DNA of 64,000 nt from Gaiellaceae bacterium (lineage in GTDB: Bacteria > Actinomycetota > Thermoleophilia > Gaiellales > Gaiellaceae), in contig BPGK01000001.1 of NCBI GenBank assembly GCA_026002995.1, positions 2,046,001 through 2,110,000 of the forward strand. Reading direction: 5' to 3'. This document shows, in pieces, positions 56,096 to 64,000 of the stretch (position 1 is the stretch's first letter; every line of letters begins with the position of its first letter). A program made the translations under genes and the position numbers. The notes beneath the pieces are model-generated. The model searched no databases. It was not told the DNA's origin and saw nothing but the letters and a program-made list of their open reading frames with translations.

Positions 56096-56923
56096 ATGCC
56101 GGAGCTGCCCGAGGTCGAGGCGTGGGTGCGGGAGCTCGACCCGCTCGTCTCGGCCGCTCCGATCGAGAAGGCGGGGCCGGCGCACATCGCGACACTCAAG
56201 ACCGTCGATCCGCCGCTCTCGGCCCTCGACGGACGACACCTCGCCGGCGCGCGGCGCCGGGGCAAGAACCTGCTCTTTCCTACCGACGACGGCGAGCTCG
56301 TCCTCCGCGTGCACCTCATGAGCGCAGGCCGGCTGCGCTACCTCGCGCCGGGATCGAAGGCGCCGAAGACGCCGATGCTGCGGATCCGGTTCGTGGACGG
56401 AGCGGAGCTCGTGCTGACCGAGGCCGGGAGGCGCAAGCGCGCCGGGGTCTGGCTCGTGACCCCGAAGCGCCTCGACGAGGATCTCGCCCACCTCGGTCCC
56501 GATGCCCTCTCGCTCGACGCCGACGGGCTCGCGACGATCCTGGCCCGCGAGCGCCGCCGGCTCCACGCGCTCCTCCGCGACCAGCGGGCGATCGCCGGGA
56601 TCGGGCGCGCGCACGCGAACGAGATCCTCCTGCGCGCCCGACTCTCGCCCTTCAAGGCCTCTACGAATCTCTCTTCGGAGGAGGTCAGGCGCCTCGCGAC
56701 GGCCATCCGCGAGGATCTCGAGCGCGCGCTCGAGCTGCGGCTACGGGGGAAGAGCGACGCGGACGTCTACCTCGTCCACGATCGTGTCGGCGAGCCGTGC
56801 CCGCAGTGCGCAACGCCGATCGCGCGCGTCGACTTCGAGGAGCACACCGTCTCGTACTGCCCGAGCTGTCAGACAGGCGGCCGAACGCTGAAGGATCGAC
56901 GCCTCTCGAAGCTCCTGCGCTGA
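56096..56923 (+). CDS. Formamidopyrimidine-DNA glycosylase family protein (Fpg/Nei)
   Basis: A 275-residue DNA repair glycosylase of the Fpg/Nei family. The catalytic Pro1/Glu2 are in MPELPEVEAWVREL. RGKNLLFPTDDGELVLRVHL and HLMSAGRLRYL follow, the H2TH region is around IAGIGRAHANEILLRARLSP, and a C-terminal zinc finger has CPQC and CPSC. It removes oxidised bases such as 8-oxoguanine or FaPy. GTG/ATG choice is clear: ATG 56096 is required to put Pro at position 2 (after Met removal). Confidence 0.93.
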   Translation: MPELPEVEAWVRELDPLVSAAPIEKAGPAHIATLKTVDPPLSALDGRHLAGARRRGKNLLFPTDDGELVLRVHLMSAGRLRYLAPGSKAPKTPMLRIRFVDGAELVLTEAGRRKRAGVWLVTPKRLDEDLAHLGPDALSLDADGLATILARERRRLHALLRDQRAIAGIGRAHANEILLRARLSPFKASTNLSSEEVRRLATAIREDLERALELRLRGKSDADVYLVHDRVGEPCPQCATPIARVDFEEHTVSYCPSCQTGGRTLKDRRLSKLLR

Positions 56924-56965
56924 CGAAGGTGATCCGGTTCGGCCCGCCCTGCGTACAGTGCTACG

Positions 56966-57949
56966 GTGGCCGACGTGAGGGACACGGTGGAGCTCCACGA
57001 CGATCTCCAGGCCTCGTCGCCGGAGATCGCGCTCTCGCTCTCGCGGGCGGGCGTGAGCGGCGTCCAGAAGGCCGTCCGGATCCGGCGCGGCGAGGCGGAG
57101 ACCGTCATGGCCGCGGTCATCGACTGCACCGTCGACCTCGCGGCCGATCAGAAGGGCGTCCACATGTCGCGCTTCCCGGAGCTCTTCGACGAGGCGATCG
57201 AGCTGGTCGTCGAGCAGGAGGCGTTGCTCGTCGAGGTGCTCGCCGAGCACATCGCAAGCCGGATCATCGAGCGGCAGGGGGCGCTCCGGGCGGAAGTCTG
57301 GATCCGCGCCCAGTGGCCGATCCACCGGCGGACGCCCGTCAGCGGGCTCGCGACGCAGGAGATGGTGACGCTGTGCGGAGTCGCCGCGGCGTCCGAGTCG
57401 GGGACGCGTCGCGTCGTCGGAGTCGAGGCGACGGGGATCAACGCGTGCCCGTGCGCACAGGGACTCGTCCGGAACCGCGCCTCGGAGCGGCTCCTGGAGG
57501 CGGGCTTCGAGCCGGGCGACGTCGCACGTATCCTCGAGCTCGTCCCGATCGCGACGCATAACCAGCGCGGCCGCCAGACGCTCTTCGTCGGCACCGCCAG
57601 CGACCTCGACGCCGTGAGGCTCCTCGACATCGCCGAGCGCGCGATGAGCGCCCCGATCTACGACCTCCTCAAGCGGCCCGACGAGCTCTTCGTCGTCGAG
57701 CACGCGCACCTCCAGCCGCGCTTCGTCGAGGACTCGGTGCGCCATGCGCTCCGAGACGCCCTCGAGAGCCTCCCCGAGCTCGCCGACGAGGACTTCCTCC
57801 TCTCGCGACAAGTCAACTTCGAGACGATCCACGTGCACGACGTCGTCGCCGAGCGCTTCGGGACAGTCGGCGAGCTCCGTAGCGAGCTCGCAGGCGACGG
57901 CCCGAGCCCCGTGCAGACCACGCTCGCCGACTGGCTCAGTCGCTCGTAG
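56966..57949 (+). CDS. folE2: GTP cyclohydrolase FolE2 (type IB)
   Basis: FolE2 converts GTP to 7,8-dihydroneopterin triphosphate, the first folate step, in organisms that lack FolE or under zinc shortage. The 327-residue protein has GVSGVQKAVRIRRGEAETVM, MSRFPELFDEAIELVVEQ, the active-site GVEATGINACPCAQGL and the later EHAHLQPRFVEDSVRHALRD. GTG 56966. It overlaps plsY at its 3' end by 14 bp (convergent). ThyA and DHFR lie 2-3 kb away, completing part of the folate picture. Confidence 0.94.
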   Translation: MADVRDTVELHDDLQASSPEIALSLSRAGVSGVQKAVRIRRGEAETVMAAVIDCTVDLAADQKGVHMSRFPELFDEAIELVVEQEALLVEVLAEHIASRIIERQGALRAEVWIRAQWPIHRRTPVSGLATQEMVTLCGVAAASESGTRRVVGVEATGINACPCAQGLVRNRASERLLEAGFEPGDVARILELVPIATHNQRGRQTLFVGTASDLDAVRLLDIAERAMSAPIYDLLKRPDELFVVEHAHLQPRFVEDSVRHALRDALESLPELADEDFLLSRQVNFETIHVHDVVAERFGTVGELRSELAGDGPSPVQTTLADWLSRS

Positions 57950-58556
57950 CCCGGCGCCGCAGCTCGAAGCGATGCTCGGTCCCGCCGGCGAGCCGGCGGA
58001 TGTTCTGGCGGTGGAGGAGGATCACAGCGAGGGCACCGAGGACTCCGAACACGGCGATGGGCCATGGGTACGAGAGCGCGACGAGAAGCACGGCGAGCGA
58101 GAGCGCGGTCACGATCGACGCGAGTGATGCGTAGCGCGTCAGGGTGAACACGACGATCCAGATTCCGAGGCAGATCACCGCAACGAGCGGAGCGAGCGCG
58201 AACGTCGCACCACCGGCGGTCGCGACCATCTTCCCCCCCTTCTCGAAGCGCAAAAACACAGGGCGGGCGTGCCCAAGCATCGCCGCCGACGCTGCCAGCA
58301 CTCCGACGAGCGCTCCGCCCGCCCAGAGCCCGAGCAGCGCCGCCACGAGCCCCTTCGCCGCGTCCAGCAGCGCAACCGTCGCCCCGAGCGAGCGTCCGTA
58401 CGCACGGAACACGTTCGACGCGCCGACGTTCCCGCTCCCACGGGTACGAATGTCCTCGCCGCGGAAGATGCGCGGCAGCCAGTAGCCAAACGGCAGCGAG
58501 CCCAGGACGTACCCGCCCAGAACAGCCGCGAGAGAGGAAGGGGTCAGGTCTTCCAT
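57936..58556 (-). CDS. plsY: Glycerol-3-phosphate acyltransferase PlsY
   Basis: PlsY acylates glycerol-3-phosphate from acyl-phosphate in phospholipid synthesis. The 206-residue membrane protein has five helices and the three catalytic motifs: YVLGSLPFGYWLPRI, RTRGSGNVGASNVFRAYGR and RFEKGGKMVATAGG. The ATG at 58556, and the first six codons (MEDLTP), lie inside the palindrome arm; no other in-frame start exists before the first helix. So the repeat supplies the N terminus. Confidence 0.94.
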   Translation of the reverse strand: MEDLTPSSLAAVLGGYVLGSLPFGYWLPRIFRGEDIRTRGSGNVGASNVFRAYGRSLGATVALLDAAKGLVAALLGLWAGGALVGVLAASAAMLGHARPVFLRFEKGGKMVATAGGATFALAPLVAVICLGIWIVVFTLTRYASLASIVTALSLAVLLVALSYPWPIAVFGVLGALAVILLHRQNIRRLAGGTEHRFELRRRATSD

Positions 58557-58588
58557 GTTCCACCGTGGAACATGGAAGACCTGACCCC
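58540..58588. repeat. Dispersed palindrome, copy E (perfect, 24-bp arms)
   Basis: A perfect palindrome of 24-bp arms with a one-base centre: left arm begins GGGGTCAGGTC and ends GTTCCAC. It covers the plsY start codon and lies 11 bp before the SOD-like stop. Hence it may act as terminator for the SOD-like gene and as the 5' end of plsY. Confidence 0.92.
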
Positions 58589-58599
58589 TCTGACGCGCG

Positions 58600-59211
58600 T
58601 CACGCGACCGGGATCCGGTACGCGTCGATCCAACCGTTCACGACGCTCCAGTCGAGGTTGCGGAGGAACGCGTCGATGTAGGCGCCGCGGTCGGTTTGGT
58701 AGTCGAGGAAGTACGCGTGCTCGTACACGTCGAGCGCAACGAGCGGCGTCGCGTTCCAGACCGGGAACGTGTTCTGGGCGTCTCCGACGTAGTTGAAGAG
58801 CCGGGCCTCGTCCCAGTCGTACGCCGTCCAGGCCCACCCGCGGGCGGCCATGCCCGACGCCTTGAGATCGGCGCTCCAGGCCTCCGCCGACCCGAAGTCT
58901 CGCTCGATGAGCGCCCCGATCGCGCCGTCGGGCTCGCCGCCCTCTCCTCCCAGGTGCTCGAAGTACACCTCGTGGTTCTTGATCCCGCCGATCGCGAACG
59001 TGAGATCGACCTTGAGCGCGCGGAGATCCGAGTAGACCTGGTTCGCGGTGGCGAGCTCGACCTCCGCGAGCTTGCCCAGGATCTCGTTGCGCTTCGCGAC
59101 GTAGCCTTGGTAGAGCCGATAGTGCGCGTCGATGGTGGCGCGCGAGATGCCGTCGAGCTCGTGGAGCGCTGGCTTGAGCTCGCGGGGCCTGATCTCGACG
59201 AAGTTCGTCAT
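58600..59211 (-). CDS. Superoxide dismutase-family paralogue with altered metal site
   Basis: A 203-residue Fe/Mn SOD-fold protein. The three C-terminal metal ligands can be matched: His80 in [12 protein letters not shown], Asp161 and His165 in [10 protein letters not shown]. The first His is not in its usual place: the family motif HHxKHHxxYV is [10 protein letters not shown] here, so His30 is about one position off. Proteins of this type are found beside canonical SOD genes; activity is unproven. ATG 59211 is divergent from sodA. It may bind a different metal or be structural. Confidence 0.82.
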   Translation of the reverse strand: MTNFVEIRPRELKPALHELDGISRATIDAHYRLYQGYVAKRNEILGKLAEVELATANQVYSDLRALKVDLTFAIGGIKNHEVYFEHLGGEGGEPDGAIGALIERDFGSAEAWSADLKASGMAARGWAWTAYDWDEARLFNYVGDAQNTFPVWNATPLVALDVYEHAYFLDYQTDRGAYIDAFLRNLDWSVVNGWIDAYRIPVA

Positions 59212-59251
59212 CCGCGTGTCCTCCAGGTCGGGGCGGGAACGCCGCGGAGCA

Positions 59252-59257
59252 TATCCT
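59252..59257 (+). promoter_or_regulatory. -10 box for sodA
   Basis: TATCCT at 59252-59257 lies 39 bases before the sodA ATG within the 84-bp divergent region, so the box can serve sodA. No clear -35. Confidence 0.4.
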
Positions 59258-59295
59258 TCTGTCGGAATCGCACCCCGGAGAGAGGAGATCGAGAG

Positions 59296-59904
59296 ATGGC
59301 ATTCACCCTTCCCCCGCTCCCCTACGACGTCACCGCGCTCGAGCCGCACATCGACGCCCGCACAATGGAGATCCACCACGGCAAGCACCACCAGGCCTAC
59401 GTGGACAACGCGAACAAGGCGCTCGAGGGCACGGAGTGGGCCGACCGCTCGGTCGAAGACGTCCTGCGGAACATCGACCAGATCCCCGAGAGCGTGCGCA
59501 CCGCGGTGCGGAACAACGCCGGCGGCCACGCGAATCACACGCTCTTCTGGGAGATCATGTCCCCGGATGGCGGCGGCGAGCCGAGCGGCGAGCTCGCCGA
59601 CGCGATCTCGTCCGCCTTCGGTGACGTCGCCACGTTCAAGGAGACGGTGATCCAGAACGGGATCACGCGGTTCGGCTCGGGCTGGACGTGGGTCGTGTGG
59701 AACGGCTCCGGGCTCGAGGCCTATTCGACCGCGAACCAGGACTCGCCCCTGATGGAGGGCCATGTGCCGATCCTCGGGATCGACGTGTGGGAGCACGCCT
59801 ACTACCTCCACTACCAGAACCGGCGCCCGGACTACCTGGCCGCCTGGTGGAACGTCGTGAACTGGGACGCCGTCGCCGCGAAACTCGCCGCCGCTCGCGG
59901 GTAG
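59296..59904 (+). CDS. sodA: Superoxide dismutase (Fe/Mn)
   Basis: A canonical 202-residue Fe/Mn superoxide dismutase. All four metal ligands are in place: His27 in EIHHGKHH, His81 in [10 protein letters not shown], Asp163 and His167 in [10 protein letters not shown]. The family motif [11 protein letters not shown] is present. ATG 59296 with AGAGGAG upstream. Whether Mn or Fe is used is not decided. It detoxifies superoxide in the cytoplasm. Divergent from a paralogue. Confidence 0.96.
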   Translation: MAFTLPPLPYDVTALEPHIDARTMEIHHGKHHQAYVDNANKALEGTEWADRSVEDVLRNIDQIPESVRTAVRNNAGGHANHTLFWEIMSPDGGGEPSGELADAISSAFGDVATFKETVIQNGITRFGSGWTWVVWNGSGLEAYSTANQDSPLMEGHVPILGIDVWEHAYYLHYQNRRPDYLAAWWNVVNWDAVAAKLAAARG

Positions 59905-59984
59905 GCGTCCATGTCCAGGGCGGGGCGCCAACTCGGCGCCCCGCTGGGCGTCGCGCGCCGGAGGCCGCGCTATCGTCGGTCGTC

Positions 59985-60800
59985 GTGAGCGACCGCCCCG
60001 TCCGGACGCAGTACGAAGACTTCGCGCGCCACGTCCTCGAGCACGGCGTACCGAAGGACGACCGCACCGGCACCGGCACGGTGAGCGTGTTCGGCTACCA
60101 GATGCGGTTCGACCTCTCGGAGGGCTTCCCGCTCGTGACGACGAAGAAGGTGCACTTCCGCTCGATCGCGTACGAGCTCCTCTGGTTCCTGCGCGGCGAC
60201 TCGAACGTGCGCTGGCTCCAGGAGCACGGGGTCACGATCTGGGACGAGTGGGCGGACGCGGACGGGGAGCTCGGTCCGGTCTACGGCGTGCAGTGGCGGA
60301 GCTGGCCGACGCCGGAGGGCGGTCACGTCGACCAGATCGCCGAGGTCGTGCGCCTGCTGCGCGAGGAGCCCGACTCGCGCCGCATCGTCGTGAGTGCGTG
60401 GAACGTCGCCGACCTCCCGAAGATGGCGCTACAGCCGTGCCATGCCTTCTTCCAGTTCCACGTCGCAAGCGGGGAGCGCCTCTCGTGTCAGCTCTACCAG
60501 CGGAGCGCCGACGTCTTCCTCGGGGTGCCCTTCAACATCGCGAGCTACGCGCTCCTCACGCACATGCTCGCGCAGCAGTGCGACCTCGTCCCCGGCGACC
60601 TCGTCTGGACGGGCGGTGACTGCCACATCTACGCCAACCACCGCGAGCAGGTCGCGGAGCAGCTCTCGCGCGAGCCGTACCCGTACCCCGAGCTGCGCCT
60701 GCGCCGGCGCCCTCCGTCGATCTTCGACTACGCGTTCGAGGACTTCGAGGTCGTGGGCTACCGGCACCATCCGGCGATCCGCGCGCCGGTCGCCGTGTGA
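59985..60800 (+). CDS. thyA: Thymidylate synthase
   Basis: ThyA makes dTMP from dUMP with methylene-tetrahydrofolate. The 271-residue protein starts at GTG 59985 ([13 protein letters not shown]). It has the [19 protein letters not shown] and [20 protein letters not shown] motifs, nucleophile Cys152 in [10 protein letters not shown], and [20 protein letters not shown]. The open frame before 59985 belongs to no gene. Its stop overlaps the folA start by four bases, so thyA and DHFR are translationally coupled, as expected since ThyA oxidises folate that DHFR re-reduces. Confidence 0.96.
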   Translation: MSDRPVRTQYEDFARHVLEHGVPKDDRTGTGTVSVFGYQMRFDLSEGFPLVTTKKVHFRSIAYELLWFLRGDSNVRWLQEHGVTIWDEWADADGELGPVYGVQWRSWPTPEGGHVDQIAEVVRLLREEPDSRRIVVSAWNVADLPKMALQPCHAFFQFHVASGERLSCQLYQRSADVFLGVPFNIASYALLTHMLAQQCDLVPGDLVWTGGDCHIYANHREQVAEQLSREPYPYPELRLRRRPPSIFDYAFEDFEVVGYRHHPAIRAPVAV

Positions 60801-61357
60801 AGCTCGTCGTCGCCGCCGCGATCGCGCGGAACGGCGTCATCGGGCGCAACGGGACGATCCCCTGGCGGCTCCCCGAGGACCTGAGACGCTTCCGAGAGCT
60901 CACGACCGGGCACGCCGTCGTCATGGGCCGCCGGACGTGGGAGTCGCTCCCCGACCGCTTCCGGCCGCTGCCCAGTCGGCGAAACGTCGTCGTCACGCGC
61001 AACCCGGACTGGGCGGCAGAGGGCGCCGAGCGCGCGGGCTCGCTCGAGGAAGCGCTCGCCCTGCTCGAGGACGCGCGTCTCGTGTTCGTGATCGGCGGCG
61101 CAGAGATCTACGCGGCAGCCATCCCACTCGCCGACGAGCTCGCGCTGACCGAGATCGACGCCCAGATCGAGGGCGACACCTTCTTTCCCGCCTGGGACCC
61201 CACGGAGTTCGAGGAGGTCTCGAGGGAGGAGCGCGTCTCGCACGACGGGACGCGTTTTGCTCACGTCACCTACCGGAGGCGGCGAGCTCGAGGACGGCCT
61301 CGCGGAAGACTTCGGTATGGAGATCGACGTCGGCCTCCGTCGTGGCCGGCGACATGA
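60797..61357 (+). CDS. folA: Dihydrofolate reductase
   Basis: A 186-residue DHFR. It has [72 protein letters not shown] and the terminal [11 protein letters not shown] 60797 overlaps thyA by four bases. The last 30 residues ([15 protein letters not shown]...) are a basic tail arising from the convergent overlap with the aminotransferase gene, about 92 bp; normal DHFRs end near the YRR. The enzymatic core is complete. It reduces dihydrofolate with NADPH. Confidence 0.94.
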   Translation: MKLVVAAAIARNGVIGRNGTIPWRLPEDLRRFRELTTGHAVVMGRRTWESLPDRFRPLPSRRNVVVTRNPDWAAEGAERAGSLEEALALLEDARLVFVIGGAEIYAAAIPLADELALTEIDAQIEGDTFFPAWDPTEFEEVSREERVSHDGTRFAHVTYRRRRARGRPRGRLRYGDRRRPPSWPAT

Positions 61358-62624
61358 GCGCCATGTTGTGGAACGGCGTGAGCAGGATTCCACGGTTCAG
61401 CGCGTAGAGGTGCATGTAGCGCTCGAGCGCGACGTTGCCCGCCTCGTGCGCTTCGGCACCGCTGCGCGGCCACTTCGGCCCGAAGAGGTACTCCGCGCGG
61501 CAGCCGAGTCGCGTGACGTGCCACGGAAGCCCGGACTCGGCGATCGCCGCCTCGACGCCCGCCGTCCACCGCTCGGCGAGCGGGATCATGCGCGCGAAAG
61601 CCTCCTCGGTCAGCACCTCGCCGAGGGTCGCGCGCATCGCCGCGAGCGAGAGCGCGTTCGCCGCCAGCGTCCCGCCTACCCCGCCGACGTCGACGTCCTC
61701 GAGCTCGATCGTCCCCGCGAGGCGCGCCGCGACCTCCTCCGAGAACCCGTACGCCGCGGCGGGAATGCCCCCGGCGATCGGCTTGCCGATGGTGACGATG
61801 TCCGGCTCGAGGCCCTCGGCGCCCGTGAAGCCGCCTGGCCCGCAGCAGATGGTGTGCGTCTCGTCGATCGCGAGGAGCGTCCCGGAGCGACGGGTCAGCT
61901 CGCGGAGGGCGTCGTGGAAGCCCGGCTCCGGGTGGACGATGCCGATGTTCGTGAGCGCCGGCTCGGTGAGCACGACCGCGACCTGACCGTCGGAAAGCGC
62001 GCGCTCGAGCGCCTCGACGTCGTTGAACTCGACGACCCGCGTCGTCACCGCCGGATCGACCGGAGGCCCGAGGTTGCCTTTCCGGGCGACGACGCGGCCT
62101 CCCTCGAGCGTGGCGAATGTCTCGTCGACGGTGCCGTGGTAGCACCAGTTGAACACGAGCACGATTGACCGCCCAGTCAGGTGGCGAGCCAGCCGGATCG
62201 AGAAGCGGTTCGCATCGGTCGCCGTGAGCGCGAACTGCCAGGAGGTGACGCCGAAGCGGCGCGTGAGCTCCTGCGACACCCAGAGCGCGTCCTCGCTCGG
62301 GAGCATGAGCGTGATCCCCTTGGCTGACTGGTCAATCAGCGCCCTGCGCGTCGGCTCAGGAGCGTGGCCGGTCATAGCGCCCGTGTCGCCGAGGCAGAAG
62401 TCGACGTACTCGATCCCGTCCACGTCGACGAACCGCGCGCCCTTCGCCTCGCGCACGTACACCGGGAAGCCGCCCGGCCACTTGCGCATCCAGTGCATCG
62501 GGACGCCTTCGAACAGCGTCGCCGCGGCCCGCTCGTGGAGCCGACGCGAGCGCGGGTGCGACTCGACGAACCGCGCCTCCTCACGGGCGTAGAGCTCCGC
62601 GATCCGCTCCGGAGACGGGTTCAT
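61266..62624 (-). CDS. Class III aminotransferase (HemL-like)
   Basis: A 452-residue pyridoxal-phosphate enzyme of the class III aminotransferase/glutamate-1-semialdehyde aminomutase group. It shows WPGGFPVYVREAKGARFVDV, DTGAMTGHAPEPTRRALI, a PLP site LLAIDETHTI with the Asp, and the Lys in VTIGKPIAGGIPAAAYGF. Length is a little above normal HemL because of an N-terminal extension. HemL itself would be expected in a haem cluster; here it is in an operon with an SDR and GreA, so a different substrate is possible. ATG 62624 overlaps the SDR stop. Confidence 0.9.
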   Translation of the reverse strand: MNPSPERIAELYAREEARFVESHPRSRRLHERAAATLFEGVPMHWMRKWPGGFPVYVREAKGARFVDVDGIEYVDFCLGDTGAMTGHAPEPTRRALIDQSAKGITLMLPSEDALWVSQELTRRFGVTSWQFALTATDANRFSIRLARHLTGRSIVLVFNWCYHGTVDETFATLEGGRVVARKGNLGPPVDPAVTTRVVEFNDVEALERALSDGQVAVVLTEPALTNIGIVHPEPGFHDALRELTRRSGTLLAIDETHTICCGPGGFTGAEGLEPDIVTIGKPIAGGIPAAAYGFSEEVAARLAGTIELEDVDVGGVGGTLAANALSLAAMRATLGEVLTEEAFARMIPLAERWTAGVEAAIAESGLPWHVTRLGCRAEYLFGPKWPRSGAEAHEAGNVALERYMHLYALNRGILLTPFHNMALMSPATTEADVDLHTEVFREAVLELAASGR

Positions 62625-63400
62625 GCCGCCGCCCAGGCCGTCGTGGACGGATCGACGACGAGCGCCCCTCCGTCGACGGGCACCGCAGCACCCGTGACGT
62701 AGCTCGCCTCGTCCGAGAGCAGGAAGGCGACGACGGCGGCGACCTCCTCGGGCGCGGCCGGGCGGCGCAGGGGAACGTGACGGTGCGCGAGCGCGTACGC
62801 CTCGTCGAGGGACATCCCGCGCGACGCGGCGAGGCCGCTCATATCCTCGTCCCCCATCGGCGTACGAACCCAGCCGGGACAGACGGCGTTGGCGCGGACG
62901 CCTCGCGGACCGTAGTCGTTCGCAATCGACTGGACGAGCATCACGAGCCCGGCCTTCGAGGCGCAGTAGGACGCCCAGCCAGGACCGGCCCGGTGGGCGT
63001 TGATCGAGGCGACTCCGACGATCGCGCCCCCGCGCTCGACGAGCAGCGGCAGCGACGCCCGTGCGACGAGGAACGCTCCGGTGAGGTTCGTCCGCAGCGT
63101 GCGCTCCCAGCCCTCGGGCGTGTCCTCGCCCACGGAGGCGGAGTCCCCGATGCCGGCATTCAGGACGACCGCAGCGAGCCCGCCGAACGCTTCCCGGGCG
63201 GCCCTCGCGAGCTCCTCGGCGTGCGCGGGATCGCCGACATCACCGGGCACGATCACTGCGTGCTCGAGCCCGGAGGCGACCTCCTCGAGCGGACCCGGAC
63301 GACGGCCGGAGAGAACGATCCCGAACCCCTCGTGCGCAAGCCGTCGGGCGACGGCGGCGCCGATCCCGGTTCCGGCGCCCGTGACGATCGCAGCCCGCAC
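62621..63400 (-). CDS. Short-chain dehydrogenase/reductase
   Basis: A 259-residue SDR. The cofactor motif TGAGTGIG is close to the N terminus, NAGIGD follows, and the catalytic Ser and YCASK appear in VGVASINAHRAGPGWASYCA. The C-terminal end VTGAAVPVDGGALVVD is typical. GTG 63400 is four bases after the greA stop; a GTG at 63412 is also possible. Its stop overlaps the aminotransferase ATG (ATGA). Substrate unknown. Confidence 0.9.
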   Translation of the reverse strand: MRAAIVTGAGTGIGAAVARRLAHEGFGIVLSGRRPGPLEEVASGLEHAVIVPGDVGDPAHAEELARAAREAFGGLAAVVLNAGIGDSASVGEDTPEGWERTLRTNLTGAFLVARASLPLLVERGGAIVGVASINAHRAGPGWASYCASKAGLVMLVQSIANDYGPRGVRANAVCPGWVRTPMGDEDMSGLAASRGMSLDEAYALAHRHVPLRRPAAPEEVAAVVAFLLSDEASYVTGAAVPVDGGALVVDPSTTAWAAA

Positions 63401-63404
63401 GCCG

Positions 63405-63857
63405 CTACGCACGACGGATGCCGAGGATCCGGGCCTTCCAGCGCCCACGGGGGGCCTCGACCTCGACGACGTCTCCGACGGCGGCGCCCATCAGAGCGCG
63501 GCCGAGCGGCGAGTCCGGCCCGACACCGCCGACTGCCGAGATCTCGACCTCCATCGTCTCGCCGTCCTCGTCGGCGATCTCGACGATCGATCCGACCCCG
63601 ACATGCTCGTCCGTGTCGTGCTCCACGACGATCGCGTTGGCAAGGCGAGCGCGCAGCTTCTTGATGCGCGCCTCCAGGAGCCCCTGCTCGTTCTTGGCTG
63701 CGTGGTACTCGAAGTTCTCGGACAGGTCTCCGAACGAGCGTGCGGTCTTGATCGCCTCGATCACCTCGGCGCGTCTCGGCCCCTCGAGCTCCGCCAACTC
63801 GGCTTCGAGCGCAGCGACCTGGGCGGGGGTCAAGCGCTCTCGTCTCGGCTCGGGCAT
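63405..63857 (-). CDS. greA: Transcription elongation factor GreA
   Basis: GreA stimulates RNA cleavage by stalled RNA polymerase. The 150-residue protein has the N-terminal coiled coil (LTPAQVAALEAELAELEGP, RRAEVIEAIKTARSFGDLSE, NFEYHAAKNEQGLLEARIKK) with the acidic Asp/Glu tip, and the C-terminal FKBP-like domain (VGVGSIVEIADEDGETMEVE, SPLGRALMGAAVGDVVEVEA). ATG 63857. It heads the greA-SDR-aminotransferase operon. No other gene on its 5' side is seen within the window. Confidence 0.94.
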   Translation of the reverse strand: MPEPRRERLTPAQVAALEAELAELEGPRRAEVIEAIKTARSFGDLSENFEYHAAKNEQGLLEARIKKLRARLANAIVVEHDTDEHVGVGSIVEIADEDGETMEVEISAVGGVGPDSPLGRALMGAAVGDVVEVEAPRGRWKARILGIRRA

Positions 63858-63920
63858 GGGGAAAACCTAGACCATCTCGCGAGCGGCGCGCCTCCCGACA
63901 GCGATCCGATGGAAGGAAAC

Positions 63921-63959
63921 GAGCGGCCCGGGCTCCTACGCCGGAGGCCCGGGCCGCTC
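63921..63959. terminator. Strong stem-loop near the window end
   Basis: A 13-bp stem (GAGCGGCCCGGGC and its complement) extended by three more pairs with one bulge encloses a 6-base loop. It lies upstream of greA, so it probably terminates a minus-strand gene beyond the window. No T-run; assignment by stem strength. Confidence 0.6.
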
Positions 63960-64000
63960 CTCGCACGTTCGTCGTGCATGCCTGTCTTCGCCAGACTAGG

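Overview
The window is a chromosomal segment of a very GC-rich bacterium. The ribosomal/RNA polymerase gene order, a vegetative sigma factor in which regions 1.2 to 4 are complete, frequent GTG starts, TAGGAT/TATCCT-like -10 boxes and an unusual combination (a complete type IV pilus locus plus FolE2, PlsY and a NAD-linked formate dehydrogenase) suggest an actinomycetote, most likely of the class Thermoleophilia (Gaiellales/Solirubrobacterales). That placement is inferred from gene content. No 16S rRNA gene is present.

Layout. 1-8.2 kb: minus-strand translation/transcription cluster tRNA-Met, rpmG, secE, nusG, rplK, rplA, rplJ, rplL, rpoB, rpoC (rpoC is cut by the window edge). It has three regulatory-looking spacers: a perfect triple 125-bp repeat between rplK and rplA, an L10-type leader before rplJ and a strong stem-loop between rplL and rpoB. 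8.3-11.2 kb: thymidine kinase, a DUF2269 membrane protein, a secreted metzincin-type protease and its lipoprotein-like neighbour. 11.2-24.9 kb: type IV pilus locus with PilC, pseudopilin, a PilP-position protein, PilO, PilN, PilM, PilT, divergent PilA, PilB, prepilin peptidase, PilX- and PilW-like proteins and a second PilT-like ATPase. 24.9-37 kb: mixed accessory and housekeeping genes (tRNA-Tyr, GGDEF protein, tRNA-Thr, Hsp20, a VapBC pair with a frameshifted toxin, a MepA-like peptidase, hydrolases and small monooxygenase/VOC proteins).

37-41.7 kb holds the most unusual operon: a sulfatase-superfamily hydrolase, E1-alpha and E1-beta of a thiamine-dependent 2-oxoacid dehydrogenase, and a protein with a lipoyl domain and an E3-binding-like domain joined to a left-handed beta-helix acyltransferase instead of the normal E2 catalytic domain. 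It could make an acyl group from a 2-oxoacid and deliver it directly from lipoamide to a sugar or another acceptor; this is an inference. An IS21-type transposase remnant separates it from a three-gene NAD-dependent formate dehydrogenase (42.2-46.5 kb).

46.7-64 kb: a phosphodiesterase-like protein, aspartokinase, a membrane protein with a SHOCT tail, an MscS channel, the principal sigma factor, asparaginase, a HTH regulator with an MFS exporter, Fpg, FolE2, PlsY, a divergent pair of superoxide dismutase family genes, ThyA-DHFR, and a GreA/SDR/aminotransferase operon.

A family of palindromes built on GGGGTCAGGTC followed by a variable stretch and GTTGCAC or GTTCCAC occurs at five places (about 9.6, 26.4, 48.2, 51.9 and 58.5 kb), often perfect over 24-26 bp arms. 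At plsY, and possibly lysC, the palindrome itself supplies the start codon and the N-terminal residues M-x-D-L-T-P.
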